A stretch of DNA of 35,377 nt from SBAX01 sp964646605 (GTDB lineage: Bacteria > Planctomycetota > Phycisphaerae > UBA1845): positions 1 through 35,377 of the forward strand of contig CAZYEX010000111.1 of the NCBI GenBank assembly GCA_964646605.1, given 5' to 3'. The first letter of the stretch is position 1; each line of letters starts with the position of its first letter. The notes beneath the pieces were generated by a model. The model ran no database searches, was not told the origin of the DNA, and saw only the letters and a list, made by a program, of their open reading frames with translations. Shown here piece by piece: positions 25,434 through 34,223 of this stretch. The position numbers and the translations under genes are program-made.

Positions 25434-27038
25434 ATGAGCGACGACGACCGACTCAAAACTCAACGCCTCAAGAAGCGCGACGCCGTGCGGGCGATGGGCA
25501 TCGACCCTTACGGGGGTCGCTTTGCGGACGTTCAGTCCACGTCCGAGGTTCGCCAGGCCGCCGAGCCGCTGCACCTGGAGCCGGGTCAGCGCGGCGAAAT
25601 GCGGGCCCGTGTTGCGGGACGGATCGCGTTGCTGCGGGTGATGGGCAAGCTCGCCTTCCTGACCATCCGAGACGGGCACGCGACGCTGCAGCTTGGCATC
25701 AGCCAGGGCGACGTGGGCGAGCAGTGGCCTTTGGTCAAGGAACTCGACCTTGGCGACATTCTCGGAGCCGACGGGGTCCTTGGACGCACAAAGACGGGCG
25801 AACTGACCCTATGGTGCGATCGACTCACGCTCCTGGCCAAGTCGCTCCAACCTCCGCCCGAAAAATGGCATGGCCTGACCGATGTGGACCTGCGCTACCG
25901 CAGGCGCTATGTCGATTTGTTCGCTAACCCCGACGTGCGGGACGTTTTTCGACAACGCAGCGCGATCATCCAAGCGATCCGCGGATGCCTTGTCGACCTG
26001 GGGTATATCGAGGTTGACACCCCCGTATTGCAACCCATGTACGGCGGCGCGGCGGCGCGGCCGTTCATCACGCATCACCACACGCTGGACATGACCCTGT
26101 ATCTTCGCATCAGCCCGGAGTTGTATCTCAAGAGATTGCTGGTCGGCGGGTTGGAGCGGGTCTTCGAGATCAGCCGCAATTTCCGCAACGAGGGCATCAG
26201 CACCAAGCACAACCCCGAGTTCACCATGATCGAGCTTTACGAGGCCTACGCGGACTACGAAGTGATGATGGAGCGGACCGAGCAGATGGTCGCGGCGGCG
26301 TTCGAGGCCTCCGCTCGCCAGGGAATCCCGCGGAAAACCGCGGCGCTGGAGGCGGAGTGCCAACGTCTGTCCTCCGAGCAGGGCGAAACGGCCGCGACGG
26401 AGTACGCCGAGCAGGTTCATCTGAACGCCTATCGCGAAGCGCGAGACGGTCTGGCCCGGGGGCGGATGTCGGCCGTCTTTCACGCTCGCGTGCTGGACTT
26501 CACTCCGCCCTGGCCGAGACATCGCTACGCCGCGCTTCTCGAGAAATACGCCGGAGTGGCCATGAACGACGCGGAGGCCGTGCGTCGCAAGGCCCGTGAA
26601 CTTGGAATGGACCAAGCGGGGAAGGACCCGGCTGTGCTGGTGAATCAGTTGTTCGAAGCGACGGTCGAGCATCACTTGGTCCAACCGCAATTCGTCTACG
26701 ACTATCCGGCGGCGATCTGTCCGCTCACGCGGCGCCATCCGAACGATCCGTCGATCGCCCTGCGTTTCGAGGCCTTCGCCGCAGGCATGGAGTTGGGCAA
26801 TGCCTATACGGAACTGAACGACCCGCAGGTGCAGGAGGAAAACTTCCGGCGGAAGGTGGCGGGCGAGGGCGAAGAGACCATGGCCGTCATGGACGAGGAC
26901 TTCCTCACCGCACTCGAGTACGGCATGCCCCCCGCGGGGGGTCTGGGCGTGGGCATCGACCGACTGGTGATGCTGCTCACGGATAGTCATAGCATTCGGG
27001 ATGTGATTCTGTTTCCGTTGCAGCGGCCCTCGACGTAG
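25434..27038 (+). CDS. lysS: Lysyl-tRNA synthetase, class II
   Basis: From ATG 25434 the protein has 534 residues; E. coli LysS has about 505. It charges tRNA-Lys. The N-terminal OB-fold anticodon domain is seen as VAGRIALLRVMGKLAFLTIRD. The catalytic core has motif 1 (DVFRQRSAIIQAIRGCL), LQPMYGGAAARPF, motif 2 (VFEISRNFRNEGISTKHNPE, about 244-263) and motif 3 (GLGVGIDRLVMLLT, from about 503). Between motif 2 and VEHHLVQPQF there are about 45 extra residues (roughly 300-345: AALEAECQRLSSEQGE...ARDGLARGRM) where E. coli has a short turn. An upstream in-frame start at 25359 would add 25 residues not typical of the family, so 25434 is preferred, although its ribosome site is poor. Confidence 0.93.
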   Translation: MSDDDRLKTQRLKKRDAVRAMGIDPYGGRFADVQSTSEVRQAAEPLHLEPGQRGEMRARVAGRIALLRVMGKLAFLTIRDGHATLQLGISQGDVGEQWPLVKELDLGDILGADGVLGRTKTGELTLWCDRLTLLAKSLQPPPEKWHGLTDVDLRYRRRYVDLFANPDVRDVFRQRSAIIQAIRGCLVDLGYIEVDTPVLQPMYGGAAARPFITHHHTLDMTLYLRISPELYLKRLLVGGLERVFEISRNFRNEGISTKHNPEFTMIELYEAYADYEVMMERTEQMVAAAFEASARQGIPRKTAALEAECQRLSSEQGETAATEYAEQVHLNAYREARDGLARGRMSAVFHARVLDFTPPWPRHRYAALLEKYAGVAMNDAEAVRRKARELGMDQAGKDPAVLVNQLFEATVEHHLVQPQFVYDYPAAICPLTRRHPNDPSIALRFEAFAAGMELGNAYTELNDPQVQEENFRRKVAGEGEETMAVMDEDFLTALEYGMPPAGGLGVGIDRLVMLLTDSHSIRDVILFPLQRPST

Positions 27039-27106
27039 CCGGATCGCCCCACCCTTCCCGGAATGGCTGGGCGGGAAATCCGGTGATGGATTCATGTAGG
27101 GCCGAC

Positions 27107-27301
27107 ATGAGGCGAGATAAACTCATCCGTCACCTCACGGAGTCGGGGTGCGAGCTTCTTCGAGAAGGCGGTCGGCATTCCATCTATCGGAACGCGGTCA
27201 ATCGCCAGACGGCTCCCGTCCCCAGGCACCGCGAGATCGACCCCTTGCTGGTGCTGAAGATTTGCAAAGAGCTGGGGATCAACCCGCCTACGCAGCGGTA
27301 G
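27107..27301 (+). CDS. hicA: HicA-family toxin (mRNA interferase)
   Basis: A 64-residue basic protein. HicA toxins bind and cut RNA through a small dsRBD-like fold with one catalytic histidine. The family pattern is seen: MRRDKLIRHLTESGCELLRE, then GGRHSIYRN with the histidine (about residue 25), PVPRHREIDPLLVLKICKEL and GIN. The start at 27107 gives the usual N-terminus; an ATG at 27086 would add seven residues. It lies 68 bases after lysS on the same strand and may be cotranscribed with it. Its antitoxin is on the opposite strand and the two 3' ends overlap by 14 bases, unlike the usual one-strand hicAB operon. The key histidine is present, so it may be active. Confidence 0.8.
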   Translation: MRRDKLIRHLTESGCELLREGGRHSIYRNAVNRQTAPVPRHREIDPLLVLKICKELGINPPTQR

Positions 27302-27518
27302 GGGCGATGGGCAACTTCTCGAACTCAGCATTGGGAGATCGTTCGCGGATGGCGAGGTCCCTTCGAGCCGTCATGAGCTCGTCGAGGGCATCGAGGACGT
27401 TCTCACGCGCCTCGTCTCGGGTTTTTCCCTGTGAAAAGGCGCCGGGGACCTCCGGAATGGTGGCGATCCACCAACCCGTAGCGCCCTTCTCAAAGATGAT
27501 AGTCAATTCCTTCGGCAT
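27288..27518 (-). CDS. hicB: HicB-family antitoxin
   Basis: A 76-residue acidic-to-neutral protein with the HicB partial RNase H-like fold signature: LTIIFEKGATGWWIATIPEV, PGAFSQGKTRDEARENVLDA, LDELM. It has no clear ribbon-helix-helix or HTH tail, so it belongs to the short HicB type that neutralises HicA by direct binding. Start 27518 has GGGAGA 7 bases upstream. Its own promoter with a TATAAT box lies just upstream. The last 14 bases overlap the hicA 3' end in convergent orientation. Confidence 0.85.
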   Translation of the reverse strand: MPKELTIIFEKGATGWWIATIPEVPGAFSQGKTRDEARENVLDALDELMTARRDLAIRERSPNAEFEKLPIAPTAA

Positions 27519-27538
27519 GGTGAATCTCCCATGGGATC

Positions 27539-27566
27539 ATTATAGTCGTTATCGACGACGAGGCAA
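27539..27566 (-). promoter_or_regulatory. hicB promoter with internal palindrome
   Basis: On the minus strand TTGCCT (27566-27561), a 16-base spacer and a perfect TATAAT (27544-27539) lie 20 bases before the hicB start. The spacer holds the exact palindrome GTCGT-tatcg-ACGAC (27545-27559), placed where a repressor would block RNA polymerase. Confidence 0.6.
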
Positions 27567-27748
27567 CAGGGGCGTGAGACTCGGGCAAGGCCCGAGCCGC
27601 CTGGTAATGGCGACATTTTCGGAGCGCGAGAGCCGAATGTTCTCGCTGCAACGCATCGGCGCCGAGGGGTCCTCCGGACGGACGTTGGGACCCTCGGTGG
27701 CGAGTCCGCACTCCATGCGGTTTGCATGGGTGCGCTGGAACGTGACCC

Positions 27749-29338
27749 ATGTACAAATGGTTCCTAGCCTGGCGGTATCTGAACACGAAGCTGATCGCCG
27801 TATTCGGCATCGCCAGCGTGATGTTGTGCGTGGCCATGGTGCTGGTGGTGCTCAGCGTGATGGGTGGTTTTCTGGACACCATCCGCGCTCGATCGCGCGG
27901 ATTGCACAGCGAGATCATTCTCGATGCCCGCACCTACCAGGGATTCCCGTACTACGCGGAGTTTCAAGCCTATCTTGCGAGCGAGCTTCCCGACGTGGTT
28001 CGCATCTCCACGCCGGTCATCAACTCCTACGGCATCTTCCGCGTTCCGGAAAACGCCTTCACCCGCCCGGCGCAGGTTCTCGGCATCCGCCTGACCGAGT
28101 ACGTGCGGGTCAATGACTTTCACAAAGGACTTTACTACGACCGGTTCTTCCCGGGGACGACGGATCTGGCCCCTCAGCCCATGCCCGTCGCGGGGATCGC
28201 GGCGGACGGCGAACTCCGCCTTCCCGAGCGCCTGGAATCCGCGAACGCCCATTGGCGACGCACAGAGCCGGACACGCGCGCCGTCGCGGAGTTCGAAATG
28301 GTTCCCTTTGAGAAATCGCTCTACCCCAGCGTCCAGGCCTTGCTCCCCGGTCTACGGGTTTTCGCGGTGCGTTCCGAGCCGCCCGGTTATGTCGGCTCCC
28401 AGCGACATGGAGTCATCGTCGGCTGCGACCTGCTCCATTGGCGACGAGCCGACGGCAAGTTCGACCGCGAGATCGCCCGCGGCGCCGACGTCGCCCTGAC
28501 GGTCTTGCCCTTAAGCCCGGCCGGGACTTTGACAACCGAAGGACCCATCCTCATTCCCGCCCGCTACGTCGACGATTCCCACACTGGAATCTACGACATC
28601 GACAGTCGATCGGTCTATGTCGACTTCGACGCCCTCCAACAGCGCATGGCCATGGACGCCCAACCTCTGGCGGACGGAGGAATGTCGAGGTCACGAACCA
28701 GCCAGGTCTTGATCGCTCTTCAACCGGGCGTGGAGATCAACGCGGCACGCGATCGAATCTACGTCGCTTGGGACCGATTTCGCCTCTCCCTGGGACCCGA
28801 GGTCACCGAATCCGACCGCAGACTGCTCGACGCGCCCGCGGTCTTCACCTGGGAAGACATGCAACGCCAGTTCATCCAAGCGGTCGAAAAGGAGAAAGTT
28901 CTGGTTACCTTTCTCTTCGGACTGATCAGCATGGTGGCGATCGTCCTGGTGGGGTGCATCTTCTACATGATCGTCGAGAAGAAAACGAAGGACATCGGGA
29001 TTCTCAAGGCCCTGGGCGCTTCCGGCAGCGGAGTGGGAGGATTGTTCGTCACCTACGCCGGGGCCGTCGGCGTGGTCGGGTCAGCGCTGGGGCTGTTGCT
29101 GGGGTCCGTGTTCGTGTGGAACATCAACGACATCCAGGATTACCTGGCGTGGTTGAACCCACAACTTCGCGTCTGGAGTCCCGAAGTTTATTCGTTCGAC
29201 CGCATCCCGGAGGTCGTGAAGCGCGCCGACGCCATCGGCGTGGCGATTATCGCGGTACTCTCTTCGATCGTCGGGTCACTGATCCCTGCGTGGATCGCGG
29301 CGCGGGTCTGGCCGGTCAAGGCGCTTCGCTATGAGTAA
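27749..29338 (+). CDS. ABC transporter permease of the LolC/LolE (FtsX/MacB-like) family
   Basis: A 529-residue inner-membrane protein. It has an N-terminal span (about 17-38, VFGIASVMLCVAMVLVVLSV), a large periplasmic domain (about 40-380), and three C-terminal spans (about 383-410, 430-460, 493-520) with the coupling helix sequence EKKTKDIGILKALGASGSGV typical of the family. LolCE with LolD detach lipoproteins from the inner membrane for outer-membrane sorting; related permeases do other periplasmic work, so LolC/E is a best guess rather than proven. The periplasmic domain is larger than in E. coli LolC. The ATPase gene overlaps its 3' end by 8 bases. The ribosome site is weak. The window's lipoprotein and LPS genes fit a Gram-negative envelope. 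Confidence 0.82.
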   Translation: MYKWFLAWRYLNTKLIAVFGIASVMLCVAMVLVVLSVMGGFLDTIRARSRGLHSEIILDARTYQGFPYYAEFQAYLASELPDVVRISTPVINSYGIFRVPENAFTRPAQVLGIRLTEYVRVNDFHKGLYYDRFFPGTTDLAPQPMPVAGIAADGELRLPERLESANAHWRRTEPDTRAVAEFEMVPFEKSLYPSVQALLPGLRVFAVRSEPPGYVGSQRHGVIVGCDLLHWRRADGKFDREIARGADVALTVLPLSPAGTLTTEGPILIPARYVDDSHTGIYDIDSRSVYVDFDALQQRMAMDAQPLADGGMSRSRTSQVLIALQPGVEINAARDRIYVAWDRFRLSLGPEVTESDRRLLDAPAVFTWEDMQRQFIQAVEKEKVLVTFLFGLISMVAIVLVGCIFYMIVEKKTKDIGILKALGASGSGVGGLFVTYAGAVGVVGSALGLLLGSVFVWNINDIQDYLAWLNPQLRVWSPEVYSFDRIPEVVKRADAIGVAIIAVLSSIVGSLIPAWIAARVWPVKALRYE

Positions 29339-30080
29339 GCCAATCTTGCGCGCCAGCGTAATTCACAGGTCGTACGGCGTCGGACACACGGAGATCAAGG
29401 TCCTGCGCGGCGCCTCCTTGGAGGTCGACGAAGGCGAATTCGTCGTCGTCATGGGGGCGAGCGGTTGCGGGAAAAGCACTTTCCTGCACATCCTCGGGGC
29501 CCTGGACGCGCCCAACCACGGGACGGTGGAATTCCGCGGCCGAACATTGTTCGATCTGCCCGCCGCCCAGCGGGGACGATACCGAAATCTGGACGTGGGC
29601 TTCGTTTTCCAGTTCTACCACCTCATGCCGGAGCTGAACGTTCTGGAAAACGTCTTGATTCCGCGGATGGTTCGCCATTCCATCTGGAGTTGGGGGCGTG
29701 CCCGCCGGGAAGCGCGAGCCGACGCCCTGGGTTTGCTCGAGCGCGTGGGGTTATCGGATCGTGCCCGCCATCGTCCCAGTGAACTATCCGGCGGAGAGCG
29801 GCAGCGGGTGGCGATTGCACGGGCCCTTGTTCATCGTCCGGCGCTCTTGCTCGCGGACGAGCCGACGGGTAACCTAGATGAGACGACCGGCGCGGAGATT
29901 CTCAAGCTCCTCGTGGAGCTGAATCAGGCCGGTCAGACGATCGTCATGGTCACGCACGACGCCAAGGTGGCCGCTCAGGCGCATCGCCGGGTTCACCTCA
30001 CCGAGGGCATCGTTCGCGAACCAGGTCCCACAAGCGGGAAAGATCCCGCACGGTCCCAAGCAGCGAGGGTCGTTCAATGA
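29331..30080 (+). CDS. lolD: ABC transporter ATP-binding protein, LolD-like
   Basis: A 249-residue ATPase. Walker A GASGCGKST (42-50), Q-loop FQFYHLMPELNVLENV, signature LSGGERQR (about 152), Walker B LLLADEPTGNLD (about 173-184) and the switch histidine in VMVTHD are all present. The Q-loop and LPELxxLENV stretch is characteristic of the LolD/MacB/FtsE branch. It starts within the end of the permease gene (ATGAGTAA) and ends in ATGA shared with a possible start of the aminotransferase frame. The two genes therefore encode one transporter. The C-terminus has about 20 extra residues of no clear type. Confidence 0.88.
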   Translation: MSKPILRASVIHRSYGVGHTEIKVLRGASLEVDEGEFVVVMGASGCGKSTFLHILGALDAPNHGTVEFRGRTLFDLPAAQRGRYRNLDVGFVFQFYHLMPELNVLENVLIPRMVRHSIWSWGRARREARADALGLLERVGLSDRARHRPSELSGGERQRVAIARALVHRPALLLADEPTGNLDETTGAEILKLLVELNQAGQTIVMVTHDAKVAAQAHRRVHLTEGIVREPGPTSGKDPARSQAARVVQ

Positions 30081-30102
30081 CGCCAGCCACGTTGTGTACC
30101 AG

Positions 30103-30110
30103 AGAGGAGA
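30103..30110 (+). promoter_or_regulatory. Ribosome binding site that decides the ilvE start
   Basis: AGAGGAGA lies 8 bases before ATG 30119. It favours that codon over ATG 30077, which overlaps the lolD stop but has no ribosome site and would add 14 residues. Confidence 0.6.
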
Positions 30111-30118
30111 TCGCCGCC

Positions 30119-31009
30119 ATGCCCGAGAATCCCTTCGCACCCCGGTCGGGGCTGATGGTGTGGATGGGCGACGACATCGTCCCCGTCGAGGAGGCCAAGA
30201 TCAGCGTCTTCGATCACGCTATCCTCTACGGCGATGGCATCTTCGAGGGCATCCGCGTCTACCGCGGGCGCATCTTCAAGGAAGAGGAGCACATTCAGCG
30301 GTTCTTCGAATCCGCGAAAGCGATTCGCTTGGAACTGCCCATGTCGGGCGAGCAGCTCAGCCGCGCCATGTATGACACCATGCGGGCCAACGCCCTCACC
30401 ACCGACGGCTACATCCGTCTGGTGGCTACGCGCGGCGTGGGGGCCCTGGGCATTTCCATTCGTCGAACGGCCAATCCGACGATCATCATCATCGTGGACA
30501 AAATTTCGCTCTATCCCCCGGAGGTCTACGAACGCGGGTTGCATTGCATTGTTTCGAGCATCAGCCGCAACCATCCCAACGCCCTCAACCCGCGAGTGAA
30601 GTCACTGAACTACTTGAACAACGTCCTGGCCAAGGCCGAGGCCCACGCCGCAGGCGCAGACGAAGCGATCATGCTCGGCATCGATGGACACATTTGCGAA
30701 TGCACCGGCGACAACATCTTCCTGGTCCGCGACGGGGAACTTCTCACCCCCGGGACGTGGGAAGGAATCCTGCAGGGCATCACCCGCGGGGTGGTCATGG
30801 AACTCGCCAAACGACGGGGAATCCCGGTTCGTGAAACCTCCCTGGTCCGCCACGATCTGTTGGTGGCCCAGGAAGTCTTCGTCACGGGTACGGCCGCCGA
30901 AATCGCGCCCATCACGGAGGTCAACAAGATCCCCATCGGTGACGGCCGACCCGGCCCCATTACCAACCTGTTGACCGAGGATTTCGTGGCCTATCGAAAC
31001 TCGGGTTGA
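30119..31009 (+). CDS. ilvE: Branched-chain amino acid aminotransferase (class IV)
   Basis: From ATG 30119 the product has 296 residues, normal for the family. It is a fold-type IV PLP enzyme that moves amino groups between glutamate and branched-chain keto acids in the cytosol. Visible are VFDHAILYGDGIFEGIRVY, the PLP lysine in RVKSLNYLNNVLAK (about K161), EAIMLGIDGHICECTGDNIF, and the C-terminal VFVTGTAAEIAPI with the phosphate-binding turn. A D-amino acid or aminodeoxychorismate activity cannot be ruled out, but the YGDGIFEGIR and TGDNIF forms fit IlvE. It is tightly linked to the LolD-like gene, with no terminator between. Confidence 0.88.
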   Translation: MPENPFAPRSGLMVWMGDDIVPVEEAKISVFDHAILYGDGIFEGIRVYRGRIFKEEEHIQRFFESAKAIRLELPMSGEQLSRAMYDTMRANALTTDGYIRLVATRGVGALGISIRRTANPTIIIIVDKISLYPPEVYERGLHCIVSSISRNHPNALNPRVKSLNYLNNVLAKAEAHAAGADEAIMLGIDGHICECTGDNIFLVRDGELLTPGTWEGILQGITRGVVMELAKRRGIPVRETSLVRHDLLVAQEVFVTGTAAEIAPITEVNKIPIGDGRPGPITNLLTEDFVAYRNSG

Positions 31010-31181
31010 TCCGTCATCCCGGGCGAGGGACCGTGTCGGACGTGATACGCGTACCCGACGGTGGAAATGCTTTGCGACGCGCACCGGGCGAGTCGGGCAA
31101 TCGGCGCCCGCTTGACTCGATAGCGAAAAACCCGCCCTCGTCCTGCCGATAATCCCTCGTGCGAGCGAGGATCGAATCGGC

Positions 31182-31376
31182 ATGATCGGATGGAACACAT
31201 TGGGATGGGGTGCGGCCTGCGCGGGAGGGGCGCTCGTGTTTCTCCGCGCCGTCGCCCGGGACATCGACCGAATCGAGCAAGAATTACGCCGCCTGGAGCA
31301 GGCCGAGCAGAAGGCCTGGGAAAGACGCCGAAACCTCGGCCTCCTCGATGCCGAAACCGTGGGCCTCGCCGCCTAG
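31182..31376 (+). CDS. Small membrane-anchored coiled-coil protein, unknown
   Basis: A 64-residue product with GCGAGG about 11 bases before ATG 31182. An N-terminal hydrophobic span (TLGWGAACAGGALVFLRAV) is followed by a charged helix rich in Glu/Arg with heptad-like spacing (IDRIEQELRRLEQAEQKAWE). No family is recognised. The sequence ends in a short neutral tail. Stands alone between ilvE and the larger membrane coiled-coil gene at 31508, to which it is similar in plan. Confidence 0.6.
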   Translation: MIGWNTLGWGAACAGGALVFLRAVARDIDRIEQELRRLEQAEQKAWERRRNLGLLDAETVGLAA

Positions 31377-31507
31377 CCGATCCGCGGCGACGGCATCGAC
31401 GATGATAGGTCGCAACTCCCGTTGACGGACACGGAAACGGGCGTACGATTCCCGCAAGGGTAGCGAGGTAACCGATAAGCAACGGGGCGGGCGCGGTCGG
31501 CGTGGGG

Positions 31508-32563
31508 ATGCGGCGGCTGATTCGGGATTCGCCCCATCGAGGATCGACGAACTTGCCGACACCAGCAGGACGGTTCTCACAACTTCGCTGGCTTCAGAAC
31601 GCGATCGCGGTCAGCGCGATCGTCGGGGCCGTGATTCTCATTGGCCTGGGCTTGGTCGGATTCGGAGACTCGCGCGGAGTCTGGATGGTCGCGGCGGGCG
31701 GAGTCGTGCTCTTCGCCGCGATCTGGTTGATGACCGTCACCCCCCTCCTTCTGAAACTCGAATCCACCCTGGCTCGACAGCTCAACGAATTCCGCGACCT
31801 GAACGATACGGTGTCCAAACAACTCGCGGCGCTTGCCGACATCGCGGAGAACACGAGGATTTCCGACGCCGCTAAGTCGCTCGCCCGCCGTGACCAGGAA
31901 TTGGACGCCCTTCGGACCGCGATCCGCGACGACATCCGTAAGGAGAACTGGGAGGCGGCGCTCAATCTGATCGACGAGATGGAACGGCGCTTCGGATACA
32001 AGGAGGAAGCGGACCGCGTTCGCGAGGAATTGGACGACGCCCGCAACGACCGCATTCAGACTCGGCTGGCCGAAGCGGTGATGATCGTCGAGGCCCACTT
32101 CCAAACGCGGGAATGGCCCCGAGCGCAGTCGGAGATCGACCGTTTGGTGAACGCCCTTCCCGACGATCCCCGCGTGGTCAGTCTCCAGGAGCGCATGCGA
32201 GCCCTGAAGGAAGAGCACAAGCAAGAACTCAAGGCTTCGTGGGAGGACGCCGTGCGCCGCCATGACACGGACCATGCCATCGACATCCTCAAAGGGTTGG
32301 ACCTATACCTTTCCCCCGCCGAAGCCGCCGCCCTGCACGCCTCCGCCCGCAACGTCTTCAAGGAGAAGCTTTTGCAATTGGGCATCCAGTTCCGGTTCGC
32401 GGTCACCGAGCGCCGCTGGCAGGACGCGCTGACCACGGGATTGGAGCTCATCCGCGAGTTTCCCAATGCGCGAATGGCCAATGAGGTCCGCGAGGCGCTC
32501 GACGCCCTGCGCGAACGCGCGCGGCAGGCGGCGGACGCTCAGCCCGCCACACCACGGACGTAG
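31508..32563 (+). CDS. Two-span membrane protein with long helical repeat domain, unknown
   Basis: About 351 residues. Two close transmembrane helices (about 31-50 and 56-78: VSAIVGAVILIGLGLVGF; WMVAAGGVVLFAAIWLMTV) are followed by a ~270-residue all-helical, highly charged cytoplasmic domain with TPR-like helix pairs (NWEAALNLIDEMERRFGY; REWPRAQSEIDRLVNALP; RWQDALTTGLELIREFPN). This suggests a scaffold that binds partners at the membrane. I recognise no named family. The start is uncertain: GTG 31502, ATG 31508 or TTG 31553 (with GAGG 10 bases upstream) are all possible. Confidence 0.75.
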   Translation: MRRLIRDSPHRGSTNLPTPAGRFSQLRWLQNAIAVSAIVGAVILIGLGLVGFGDSRGVWMVAAGGVVLFAAIWLMTVTPLLLKLESTLARQLNEFRDLNDTVSKQLAALADIAENTRISDAAKSLARRDQELDALRTAIRDDIRKENWEAALNLIDEMERRFGYKEEADRVREELDDARNDRIQTRLAEAVMIVEAHFQTREWPRAQSEIDRLVNALPDDPRVVSLQERMRALKEEHKQELKASWEDAVRRHDTDHAIDILKGLDLYLSPAEAAALHASARNVFKEKLLQLGIQFRFAVTERRWQDALTTGLELIREFPNARMANEVREALDALRERARQAADAQPATPRT

Positions 32564-32798
32564 CCGCCGGTACTCCGCCTTTCTCATTGCTCCACGTTTT
32601 ATCGGACGACCGCCGAACCATCCGGTGAGGGCGGCGTGCTAACGCAATGGCGCAACCCGCGCCGAGGTGAGTCCGCGATCCGATTCAGTCGTCGCTTCCC
32701 CGCGCCGATAGGCAAGTTCAGGGGACCTGCGTGCCCAAGGGGGTTAGCGGACGCAGTTCCAAGTGCCTGCCCGCGCACATTCCGCGGCAGGAGAGCGT

Positions 32799-34199
32799 AT
32801 GAGCGACGAACTGGAACGCAACGAGGCGACGACGCGCCAACCCACGTGGATAGGCCGCGCGCTCGACTCGCTGCTGAGCTTGCAGTTCAAAGCGACCGCC
32901 CTGGTCGTCGTACTGACACTTGCCGTCACTGCTGCGGTTGCGGGGTACATTCTGCGGAGCAGCGGGGAACTGGCCCGAGAGCAGCACGATGCGCAGATGG
33001 TGCATGCCGCGGGGCTGCTGGCGAAAGCGGCGGCCTCCATCATCGCCACCGGCGACGTGGCGGAACTCAAGCCGCTGGCGCTCGAGGCGGCCAACGGACA
33101 TCCCCTGCTCTACGTGATCTTTTCGGATGCCGATGGGAAGCAGTTGGCCGTCGCCGAGGATCGCAGGGTCCAACTCCTTCAACGGCTCCAACGAAATGAA
33201 ACCGAGCGCGTGCCGGTACCGGGCACGCCGGTGTTCCGCAGCGCCGGCGATGCGGCGCCGGTGTTCCTCGATGTGACCTATCCGATCACGCTGCGCACCG
33301 ACGACCCCAGCCGCCCAGGGAAACTGGTGGGCTACGTGCGGACAGGAATGGTGGCAAGCGACTGGCAGCGTTCGATGGCCAGCCGGCTGGATTTGGTGAT
33401 CGGCGTGGGGATTCTGGCGATGGTGGCGGTTGTGCCGCTGGGGTTCATGCTGGTTCGCAAGATCGTGCAACCGCTCGACGGGCTCGCCGACGTCATGGTT
33501 CGCTTCTCTCATGGGCGTCTGGACGTTCGCAGCCTGGTGAAACGGCGGGATGAAATCGGGCGCTTGGCATTGGCCTTCAACCGCATGGCGGATCAGCATC
33601 AGCAGACGCACGAGCGCATCGTTCGCCTTAACAACGAACTCGAGGAACGCGTTGCGTATCGAACGCAGCAGCTTCGGGACCTGGCCTCGCGCGAGCCGCT
33701 GACCGGGTTGTACAACCGGCGGTACTTCAACGAGATGCTCGAACGACGCTTCGCCGAGGCTTCGCGATACGCAACCGACCTCTCCTGCGTCATGATCGAC
33801 CTGGACGAATTCAAGGCGGCCAACGACGCCTTCGGGCACCAAGTCGGCGATGAGTTGCTGGTGCTCACGGCCGGGACCATCGTCGGGCAACTGCGCAGTC
33901 CGGACGTGGCGGCGCGATTCGGCGGGGACGAGTTCGTGATTCTTCTGCCGCAGACCGATGCGGATCGGGCGCGCGTGCTCGGCGACCGCGTCATGGAACG
34001 CTTCGCGCGGGAGCTTTCGGAGCGATTCCCCTTGGCCAAAATGAGCATGAGCATGGGCATCGCCAGCCTGCAAATGCACGAGCCGAAGGACTCGGAGAGC
34101 TTGATCCGCCTGGCCGATCACGCCCTGTACAACGCCAAAGCGCGGGGAAAAAACCAAATCGTCATCGACGCCCCGACGGTGAAGGCCGTCGCAAGGTGA
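32799..34199 (+). CDS. Membrane diguanylate cyclase with periplasmic sensor, HAMP and GGDEF
   Basis: A 466-residue protein with AGGAG 6 bases before ATG 32799. Two spans (about 31-52 and 197-220) flank a ~145-residue periplasmic sensor region, and a HAMP linker follows (about 220-275). A short coiled coil (NNELEERVAYRTQQLRDLA) leads to the GGDEF domain (about 300-460) with the intact motif RFGGDEFVILL (GGDEF about 375-379). RSPD five residues before GGDEF is a canonical RxxD inhibitory site, so the enzyme should make cyclic di-GMP from GTP and be damped by its product. DLDEFKAANDAFGHQVGDELL carries the metal and substrate residues. No EAL domain. The signal sensed is unknown. Confidence 0.92.
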   Translation: MSDELERNEATTRQPTWIGRALDSLLSLQFKATALVVVLTLAVTAAVAGYILRSSGELAREQHDAQMVHAAGLLAKAAASIIATGDVAELKPLALEAANGHPLLYVIFSDADGKQLAVAEDRRVQLLQRLQRNETERVPVPGTPVFRSAGDAAPVFLDVTYPITLRTDDPSRPGKLVGYVRTGMVASDWQRSMASRLDLVIGVGILAMVAVVPLGFMLVRKIVQPLDGLADVMVRFSHGRLDVRSLVKRRDEIGRLALAFNRMADQHQQTHERIVRLNNELEERVAYRTQQLRDLASREPLTGLYNRRYFNEMLERRFAEASRYATDLSCVMIDLDEFKAANDAFGHQVGDELLVLTAGTIVGQLRSPDVAARFGGDEFVILLPQTDADRARVLGDRVMERFARELSERFPLAKMSMSMGIASLQMHEPKDSESLIRLADHALYNAKARGKNQIVIDAPTVKAVAR

Positions 34200-34223
34200 T
34201 CGGCGGAGCGGCGAGGGGGCGAC

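Noticed and set aside
25809..27095. 428-codon minus-strand frame inside lysS
   Set aside because: Shadow of a conserved synthetase; no domain or ribosome site.
27148..28116. Long plus-strand frame through hicB and the start of the permease gene
   Set aside because: It overlaps two well-supported genes in other frames and has no recognisable domain.
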